From an uncultured Acetatifactor sp. (lineage in GTDB: Bacteria; Bacillota; Clostridia; Lachnospirales; Lachnospiraceae): DNA of 36,687 nucleotides. The DNA lies in contig CAJTKW010000042.1 in NCBI GenBank assembly GCA_910577035.1, positions 1 through 36,687 of the forward strand. The letters are read 5' to 3'. The position numbers were made by a program, and so were the translations under genes. Below the pieces are notes generated by a model that made no database searches, was not told the DNA's origin, and saw only the letters and a list, made by a program, of their open reading frames with translations. This document shows, piece after piece, positions 31,604-36,687 of this stretch. Positions within the stretch are counted from its first letter, which is position 1. Every line of letters begins with the position of its first letter.

Positions 31604-33664
31604 TCAGATTAATATACAGACCAGAACCGTGACACTGTATTTTTTCAGGCAGAGCGGCAGGTTTTCAGTGCCGTCAGGACAGATTCCGGGCAGGACGTCT
31701 TCCACGGGAGATACCCTGCGGGGATCGGCGTGGGAATTTACGTCCTCAAGCCCTGCGGCCAGAGTAAAACGGCGGCAGGCGCTGACGGGGCGGTCGGTCT
31801 TAAGGGTTACCTCCAGCTCCCGGTCCGCCAGATTGACCAGCTTGACATACAGGGTTTTCCCGTCCCCGGACAGGGTGGAAGCGGCCTGGACGGCCCCGCC
31901 TGCCAGCGCCGCCGGGCACGGGGAGTCTGCCGGGGAAGGGGATGCCGCCGGGCGCGGGGAGCCCGCCGGGGAAGGGGATGCCGCCGGGGACGTAGGATCC
32001 GCCGGCCGCCCTGGTGCCGCCGGGGCTTCCGCCAGGCACGTCTCCACCAGGGAAGCGCCCAGATGATTGCCGAATAGCAGCTGCACGTAGTAGCTGGGAG
32101 TGCCGTATACGCTTTCACTGTCAAACCAGATCAGGTCCGGCTGCCATTGCTGGTGGCCGGTACGCCCCAGCAGGGGAGCATAGCATGACATGGCTACATG
32201 GTCGGAATTCCTTTCCACACCGATGAGGAAGGCGGCTTCACAGAGGGCGGCATACCAGTTGCAAACGCGCTTCGAGGTGTCCCCGTGGGTGTGGGCTGCG
32301 TATTCTCCGGCAAAAACCTTCGGCAGGCTGCGGTCATAGCTGTCGTAGCGGCGGATATTTTCCAGGAACCATTCCGGGGATTTGTAAAAATGCTCGTCCA
32401 CGGCATAGGCTTTGTTTTTATTGGCTTCCATCCAGCGGTAAGCAGTGTCGAAGTCTTCCCCCTCCGCCGTCCATCCGGCGCAGGTGATCAGCTTGATTTC
32501 CGGGTGTTTTTCGGAAAGTATTTTCTCAAAGGCTTCATAGCGTTCATAATAGACCTGTCCCCACTGTTCGTTGCCGATGCCGATGTATTCCAGGCCGAAG
32601 GGGGCGGGATGTCCCATTTCCGCACGTTTGCGGCCCCAGGGGCTGTCCTTACTGCCGTTGGCAAATTCGATCAGATCCAGTATGTCCTGAATCCATCTGT
32701 CCAGCTGGTCCATGTCCGCCAGCAGGGCCTCGTGCCACTGGCAGGTCATGCCGGCATTCATGACAGGAACAGGCTTTGCGCCTATATCCTCACAGAAAAG
32801 GAAGTATTCATAATATCCCAGCCCGTAAGACTGGAAATAATCGGCGGAGCTTCTGCCGTCAAGCTGATATTCCTCCATCTGCCAGCGGTTCCAGTTGGTG
32901 GGGCGTTCCGAAAGCGGGCCCACGGTGTCCTTCCAGCGGTACATATTTTCAAAGCTGCGTCCTTCCACAATGCAGCCGCCGGGAAAGCGCATGAAAGCGG
33001 GATGAAGCGCCTGCAGCATCTCGGCAATATCCCGGCGCATGCCGTTTTCCCGGTTCCGGAAGGTATCCTGGGGAAAGAGGGAGATCAGGTCCAGATCCAA
33101 CGTCCCTTCTGACTCCAGAAGGATTTCCGGGTATACCTGACGGCAGCTTGCGGCGGCAGTGAGGGTAAGCCGGTATTTTGACCAGCCGTGCCCGCACCTT
33201 ACCAGGGAAAAGGACTTACTTCCATAGAGGGTACCGTTCTTGTCTGTAAATCTTACGGTCAGCTTCATGGGCAGCGGATTCCTGGCGTAACAGGAAAAGC
33301 GGAAGACCTGTCCCTCACGTACGGCAAGCCCTTCCCCGCAGAAGCCCAGATTGCGCAGCCCGCTTCCGGCTTTTCCTGACAGATGGGCGTAATGGCAGTG
33401 AGCCTTGCTCAAAGGAAAGCGCTTTGCGATGGTAAAATGACAGCCGTTGAGAGCCTCCCAGCCCATGGCATGGATTTGGGAAGCGTCTTCGGAACGGGCC
33501 GGGGGATTTACCTCCCGCTCATAATATTCGAAGGAGCGGTTGGCGATCAGCTCTGCGTACAGGCCTCCGTCTCCGCCGTAGTTGATGTCCTCAAAGAAGA
33601 TGCCGTAGAGCATGGGACTTACAGGATGCAGTGTTTTGGATGTATTTACGACAATATCAGTCAT
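31604..33664 (-). CDS. Alpha-L-arabinofuranosidase, glycoside hydrolase family 51
   Basis: Retaining exo-enzyme of 686 aa that removes terminal arabinofuranose from arabinan or arabinoxylan fragments; with no signal peptide it is cytosolic. The N-terminal region starts SPMLYGIFFEDINYGGDGG, has a beta-sandwich insert (about 95-200), then the barrel with FMRFPGGCIVEG. The acid/base is Glu366 in IGIGNEQWG and the nucleophile Glu454 in VFAGEYAAHTH. The C-terminal beta domain is interrupted at about 546-590 by a Pro/Ala/Ser-rich low-complexity segment coded by a 36-bp tandem repeat; the catalytic residues are untouched. It is last in a four-gene minus-strand operon, overlaps the P-loop gene by 8 bases, and has AAAGGAG inside that gene as its ribosome site. 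Confidence 0.93.
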   Translation of the reverse strand: MTDIVVNTSKTLHPVSPMLYGIFFEDINYGGDGGLYAELIANRSFEYYEREVNPPARSEDASQIHAMGWEALNGCHFTIAKRFPLSKAHCHYAHLSGKAGSGLRNLGFCGEGLAVREGQVFRFSCYARNPLPMKLTVRFTDKNGTLYGSKSFSLVRCGHGWSKYRLTLTAAASCRQVYPEILLESEGTLDLDLISLFPQDTFRNRENGMRRDIAEMLQALHPAFMRFPGGCIVEGRSFENMYRWKDTVGPLSERPTNWNRWQMEEYQLDGRSSADYFQSYGLGYYEYFLFCEDIGAKPVPVMNAGMTCQWHEALLADMDQLDRWIQDILDLIEFANGSKDSPWGRKRAEMGHPAPFGLEYIGIGNEQWGQVYYERYEAFEKILSEKHPEIKLITCAGWTAEGEDFDTAYRWMEANKNKAYAVDEHFYKSPEWFLENIRRYDSYDRSLPKVFAGEYAAHTHGDTSKRVCNWYAALCEAAFLIGVERNSDHVAMSCYAPLLGRTGHQQWQPDLIWFDSESVYGTPSYYVQLLFGNHLGASLVETCLAEAPAAPGRPADPTSPAASPSPAGSPRPAASPSPADSPCPAALAGGAVQAASTLSGDGKTLYVKLVNLADRELEVTLKTDRPVSACRRFTLAAGLEDVNSHADPRRVSPVEDVLPGICPDGTENLPLCLKKYSVTVLVCILI
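31908..31990 (-). repeat. 36-bp tandem repeat within the GH51 gene
   Basis: Two full copies at 31908-31943 and 31944-31979 (33 of 36 bases identical by eye) and the start of a third at 31980. They are very GC-rich and encode a 12-residue unit on the minus strand (AASPSPAGSPRP, then AASPSPADSPCP). The length keeps the frame. Confidence 0.9.
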
Positions 33665-34181
33665 GGGAAATCTCCTTTATAATGAAGTTTATATTTTCTT
33701 CCACGGGTCTGGTGCCGTCCGCCCGGATTACGGGGCAGCTTAGCGTCTGTGCCCATGCTTCCACGAAGTTCTCGGCCCGGGCTGCCGCAAACGCAAAGAA
33801 ACGCTCCTCCCTGTCATACAGGTCGCCTCCGGGGGCAATCCGGCCGCCGAACCTGTGAAAGGAACGGTCTCTGATCCGCTGTAACCGAAGCTCCCTGGGT
33901 ACATGGAGTAACACGGCATACCCCAGACAGGAAGAAAGAATTTCGTAATCGCCCCTGACGGAGGTAAAAACGAAATTGCCATGGGCCGTTATTTCCTGTA
34001 AAAGGAGGCCTTCCACCTCCTTGCGGGAACGGGGGGAGGCATAGGGGTCCCGGGGATTTTCCCTGGGGAAATACAAGTCTTCGTTATCTATGAAATAATA
34101 CTGCAGTTTCTCTGCAAGAGCCTTTCCGAGGGTGCTCTTTCCTGCGCCGTTTAAGCCGCATAGTAAAATGCCGTTTCCCAT
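33657..34181 (-). CDS. Small P-loop kinase-like protein (second in operon pair)
   Basis: Cytosolic nucleotide-binding protein of 174 aa resembling shikimate-kinase/AAA-type small kinases. Walker A is GLNGAGKSTLGKALAEKL (residues 9-26). A metabolite-site-like segment follows (YYFIDNEDLYFPRENPRDPY), then GNFVFTSVRGDYEIL, and a lid-like basic stretch RELRLQRIRDRSFHRFGGR. The phosphorylated substrate is unknown. Its stop overlaps the GH51 start in an 8-base overlap (ATGACTGA), and it begins 8 bases after the previous P-loop gene stop, so all are coupled. It could be a sugar or nucleoside kinase, or a modification enzyme; I cannot choose. Confidence 0.82.
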   Translation of the reverse strand: MGNGILLCGLNGAGKSTLGKALAEKLQYYFIDNEDLYFPRENPRDPYASPRSRKEVEGLLLQEITAHGNFVFTSVRGDYEILSSCLGYAVLLHVPRELRLQRIRDRSFHRFGGRIAPGGDLYDREERFFAFAAARAENFVEAWAQTLSCPVIRADGTRPVEENINFIIKEISHD

Positions 34182-34189
34182 GATACGTT

Positions 34190-34744
34190 TTACCTTCTTA
34201 TAAAGTTATCAATCTGTATCAGTACCGCCGGGTCATCCTGACAGGAGAAATCCGTGGCATCAATGACCAGAGCCTTTCCCGGAACCTTCTCCGTGCGGAT
34301 AAATTCCGCGTTCTTTAAGAAGTCCTCCTTTTGGTCCAATGTGGTGCTCAGATGGACGGGATGCCTGTTTTCCTCCTTCATACGGTGAATATATCTTTGG
34401 TATAAAACCTCTGCGTCGCCCTGCAGTACAAGAGTCAGCACATCATATTGATTCCTGCGGGCAAGGGAATGCAGGGCTTCCAGTTCCTTTTCGTGGAAAT
34501 TTGCCTCCAGGATCATATCGGCCTCCGTTGCCGCGTTCCGGGAGAAAACATGGCACATGATTTCGATGGCCGCATCGGAAAGGGCTTTGTTTTCTTCGCG
34601 GTTATGCCAGGTGACCCGTTCTCCCAGGATTTCCTTGACGGTGTCTTTCTGCAGCGTAAAAATATTGTACCTTGCGGATAATTTTCCGGAAAACGTGGAT
34701 TTACCCGCAGCTATATCGCCTGTAATCAGCAGCAGCTTTTTCAT
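34190..34744 (-). CDS. Small P-loop kinase-like protein (first in operon pair)
   Basis: Cytosolic AAA/kinase-like protein of 184 aa. It starts MKKLLLITGDIAAGKSTFSG with Walker A GDIAAGKST (9-17). The segment TLQKDTVKEILGERVTWHN holds the DT/K residues found in small kinases after the first helix. DMILEANFHEKELEAL matches the Walker-B-like strand of zeta-toxin/chloramphenicol-kinase-like P-loop proteins. It shares a GKST-type loop with its neighbour but is otherwise dissimilar, so the two are not a recent duplication. Its start overlaps the transglutaminase stop by 4 bases (ATGA). Substrate unknown. Confidence 0.82.
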   Translation of the reverse strand: MKKLLLITGDIAAGKSTFSGKLSARYNIFTLQKDTVKEILGERVTWHNREENKALSDAAIEIMCHVFSRNAATEADMILEANFHEKELEALHSLARRNQYDVLTLVLQGDAEVLYQRYIHRMKEENRHPVHLSTTLDQKEDFLKNAEFIRTEKVPGKALVIDATDFSCQDDPAVLIQIDNFIRR

Positions 34745-35667
34745 GAGATTGCCTCCGTCTGTTGAAAGGTGTCATAATAAATGTTCTGGGTGTTATTTGT
34801 CAAAGTATACAGCTTTTCATTGGCAGCCCACAAATGTTCCAGCTGTTCCATATTCCGGTCCGGTTCTGCCAGCAGCTCTGCCAGATGGTCAAGCTCACAC
34901 AATTCGTCTTCCTTTAGTGCCTTTATCCCGCCGCGAAGATACAAGGGCTGGTAAGAATAGAAGATTTCATTATTCATCAGAGCATGGAAATCCATCATCA
35001 GGTATTCGCAGACACCCTCCAGAGGATCAGGCGAAAACAGATCCAGCTTTTTCTGCAGTGTATTCTTCCTTAATCCAAGCCAGGCCTCGGAAGCGGTTAC
35101 GAACTTCCGGCGGGGCAGATCGAACTGGCTGTAGCCGAAACGCTGTTCATACTCGTAATAGCCGTCCACATCTGCCAAAATCCATCTGTTCTCCTTAAAA
35201 TCCCAGTATTCATTGACCCAATGCTCCATATAGCTGTCTCCTGCATCGCCAAAGTCCATAAATCCGGCCCTGGAACGGCAGGGAATTCCCTTTGCCTTTA
35301 AAATGGCGCTGAATAAGATTGACGCCTGTCTGCAGGAGACGGTAATTCTTTTCGTTACGTCTCTGTGCTTTGTAAATCCCGACTCATCCAGACGTAAAAT
35401 GCCGGCAATCATTGCAACGGCGGTGATATACAGCTCGTCTTCGTTTTTAAAACGGTGTTTCGGATAGGAAGCAAATTTACCGAAATAGGTATCCTCCAGA
35501 TAGGAGGAGGGCTCTGTAAAATACATGGAGGGATGGGTAATCTGATCACAGACCAGCATTCCTATGGAAGGAATATCGTCCGGCAGGGATACTACAAAGT
35601 CTTTATACATCCCGACATAAGTATAAACACTGGTGTCCAGATAACGCGTATAGTTTTTACTATTCAT
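34741..35667 (-). CDS. Transglutaminase-like superfamily protein
   Basis: Protein of 308 aa with the papain-like transglutaminase core: Cys112 in ITVSCRQASILFSAILKAKG, His149 in YMEHWVNEYW and Asp166 in RWILADVDGYY form the expected C-H-D triad. It has no signal peptide, unlike many bacterial transglutaminase proteins, so it probably acts inside the cell as a protease, peptide amidase or crosslinker. The C-terminal part (about 200-300) is helical and unmatched. The ribosome site GAAAGGA is 12 bases from the ATG, longer than usual. It is first in a coupled operon with two P-loop kinases and a GH51 enzyme. A family association with those neighbours is not known to me. Confidence 0.82.
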   Translation of the reverse strand: MNSKNYTRYLDTSVYTYVGMYKDFVVSLPDDIPSIGMLVCDQITHPSMYFTEPSSYLEDTYFGKFASYPKHRFKNEDELYITAVAMIAGILRLDESGFTKHRDVTKRITVSCRQASILFSAILKAKGIPCRSRAGFMDFGDAGDSYMEHWVNEYWDFKENRWILADVDGYYEYEQRFGYSQFDLPRRKFVTASEAWLGLRKNTLQKKLDLFSPDPLEGVCEYLMMDFHALMNNEIFYSYQPLYLRGGIKALKEDELCELDHLAELLAEPDRNMEQLEHLWAANEKLYTLTNNTQNIYYDTFQQTEAIS

Positions 35668-35721
35668 GAGATTTTCTTATCCTTTCTACTGTTATCAGTA
35701 ACAGCCGTCCGCTCTGACTCC

Positions 35722-35750
35722 ATGGTATCAAAATAAAAAAAATACGTCAA
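35722..35750 (-). promoter_or_regulatory. Promoter of the transglutaminase/P-loop/GH51 operon
   Basis: Minus strand: TTGACG (35750-35745), 17 bases that are almost all A/T, TACCAT (35727-35722). Downstream in the leader lies an inverted repeat CTGTTA-TCAG-TAACAG (35689-35704) that could be an operator. Confidence 0.62.
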
Positions 35751-35777
35751 CGAGAAACTTCCGGGAGTTCTTACTTC

Positions 35778-35806
35778 TTGTGGGAATGGGACGAATGTGC
35801 TATAAT
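35778..35806 (+). promoter_or_regulatory. Promoter of the PocR-type chemoreceptor
   Basis: TTGTGG (35778-35783), 17 bases, perfect TATAAT (35801-35806) with an extended -10 (TGC before it). Confidence 0.8.
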
Positions 35807-35873
35807 AACAGGGAAAGACGTGTAGCACAAGCTGCGGCGGAAGCTTGAAAAAGGGGGATACAGGAGGCGGAGC

Positions 35874-36644
35874 ATGAATATTAAAGAATTTACCGACATG
35901 AAGAAGTTTGAGGATATTATGGCAAACTGGGCGGCGGCAACGGGGCTTGCAACGGTAGCCGTGGGAGAGGACGGAAAGTATATTTCCCAGTGCTACAATT
36001 TTACGGATTTTTGCATCAAGCTTACCCGGGGAAGCAGTGAGGGCTGCGCCAGATGCGAAAAGTGTGACAGGGAAGGCCGGGGAGTTTACCGTTGTCATGC
36101 CGGCCTGATCGACTTTGGCATTCCCCTGGAGGTGGAAGGACATAAGGTTGGATCCGTTATCGGCGGCCAGGTATTGCCGGCAGAGCCTGACGAGGAGCAG
36201 TTCCGCCGGGTGGCCAGGGAGATCGGGGTAAATGAGGATCAGTACATAGAAGCCCTGCGCAAGGTCAACGTGCGTACAGAAAGAGCGATCACTGCGTCTG
36301 CCAACCTGTTGGGTGAGGTGCTGAATCATTTCATCAACGCCGAGTATGCGAAGAAGAAAAACGCTTCGATTTATGATAAGCTGGCAAAGGGGGTGGACAC
36401 TACCCACGAGCTGGTAGAACAGATTACCATGAAGACCACCGAGCTGAAGGAGCTGCAGAATAAGCAGAAGATACTGGCACTGAACGCCAGCATTGAGGCG
36501 GCGCGGGCAGGCAGTACGGGAGACGGCTTTGCCGTGGTGGCAAAGGAAGTGGGCAAGCTGTCCGGGCGCAGCAGCACGGTAAATAAGGAGATTGAAGAGA
36601 TTGTGCAGAATATCAATTCTGCCGTGGAAGCCATGAGAGAATAG
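35874..36644 (+). CDS. PocR-domain soluble chemoreceptor
   Basis: Cytosolic protein of 256 aa. Residues 1-165 match the PocR sensor fold, a PAS-like domain first seen in the propanediol regulator PocR: a Cys cluster Cys47, Cys58, Cys61, Cys64 and Cys74 (FCIKLTRGSSEGCARC, CDREG, YRCHAGLIDFGIPL), GSVIGGQVL, and a helical end NLLGEVLNHFINAEY. Residues 190-256 hold the chemoreceptor tip (KILALNASIEAARAG, GFAVVAKEVGKLSG) but only about 65 residues of signalling coil and no adaptation helices, so it is much shorter than a full MCP domain. The ATG follows a purine-rich AGGAGGCG. Stop TAG at 36642. Ligand unknown; small diols or metals are possible by analogy. Confidence 0.9.
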   Translation: MNIKEFTDMKKFEDIMANWAAATGLATVAVGEDGKYISQCYNFTDFCIKLTRGSSEGCARCEKCDREGRGVYRCHAGLIDFGIPLEVEGHKVGSVIGGQVLPAEPDEEQFRRVAREIGVNEDQYIEALRKVNVRTERAITASANLLGEVLNHFINAEYAKKKNASIYDKLAKGVDTTHELVEQITMKTTELKELQNKQKILALNASIEAARAGSTGDGFAVVAKEVGKLSGRSSTVNKEIEEIVQNINSAVEAMRE

Positions 36645-36687
36645 TGTGAAAGGAATGAAGATTTTCTAAGCGGTCAAGAGGGGCATG

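Noticed and set aside
31908..31990. GC-rich 36-bp repeats resembling CRISPR repeats by length
   Set aside because: The copies are directly abutting, encode amino-acid repeats in GH51, and have no spacers.
32198..33112. 304-residue open frame on the plus strand
   Set aside because: It is antisense to the GH51 gene, whose catalytic residues fall in this stretch.
36685..36687. ATG at the window end after GAGGGG
   Set aside because: The spacing of one base is too short for a ribosome site and no coding sequence is visible.

Overview
The window looks like chromosomal DNA of an anaerobic gut Firmicute, most likely a Lachnospiraceae. The evidence is AGGAGG-type Shine-Dalgarno sites, sigma-A promoters with 17-bp spacing, a CIRCE heat-shock operator, a YtrA-type GntR/ABC module, several soluble and membrane chemoreceptors, and a DUF5717/DUF5716-like gene pair that I associate with this family. 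It is gene-dense and has no gene-free stretch above 300 bases. I saw no tRNA, rRNA, insertion sequence, prophage or CRISPR array. The taxonomic call is inference from protein style, not a database match.

Layout. 1-971: 3' part of htpG with an acidic insert. 1248-2426: aldo/keto reductase with ferredoxin-like cysteine clusters. 2506-4251: transmembrane chemoreceptor. 4360-5772 (minus): SpoIID-like protein with a peptidoglycan-binding domain. 5910-8777: GntR (YtrA-type) regulator, ABC ATPase, permease and CPBP protease in one operon, behind a promoter carrying a perfect 12-bp inverted repeat. 8874-15801: four co-directional genes of unknown function (a 1190-aa solenoid protein, a degenerate Hsp70-like protein, a TPR-like protein and a coiled-coil membrane protein) behind a promoter embedded in the preceding terminator. 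16026-18896: purB and a PurF homologue without the glutaminase cysteine. 18905-20917 (minus): histidine kinase and response regulator. 21118-24527: VTC-domain protein, DUF4956-type membrane protein and a repeat-rich lipoprotein, preceded by a tandem direct repeat that suits the neighbouring regulator. 24537-25385 (minus): DegV. 25523-26887 (minus): soluble chemoreceptor with a CZB zinc domain. 27136-27597: small heat-shock protein under CIRCE control. 27750-29087: MATE transporter. 29229-30095: AraC/GyrI-like regulator with a strong internal start site. 30271-31563: GH27 glycosidase. 31604-35667 (minus): transglutaminase-like protein, two P-loop kinases and a GH51 arabinofuranosidase in one overlapping operon. 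35874-36644: PocR-type soluble chemoreceptor.

The best candidate for an undescribed system is the four-gene block at 8874-15801. The second protein has an actin/Hsp70-like nucleotide-binding layout, but its phosphate-2 motif is not recognisable, and it is followed by a C-terminal region resembling the Hsp70 substrate-binding beta domain. Its partners are helical-repeat proteins and a membrane-anchored coiled coil. This suggests a membrane-tethered, chaperone-like or scaffolding assembly. The next most interesting items are the glutaminase-dead PurF paralogue, the response-regulator operator in front of the VTC operon, the internal start in the AraC/GyrI gene, and the transglutaminase/P-loop/GH51 operon.
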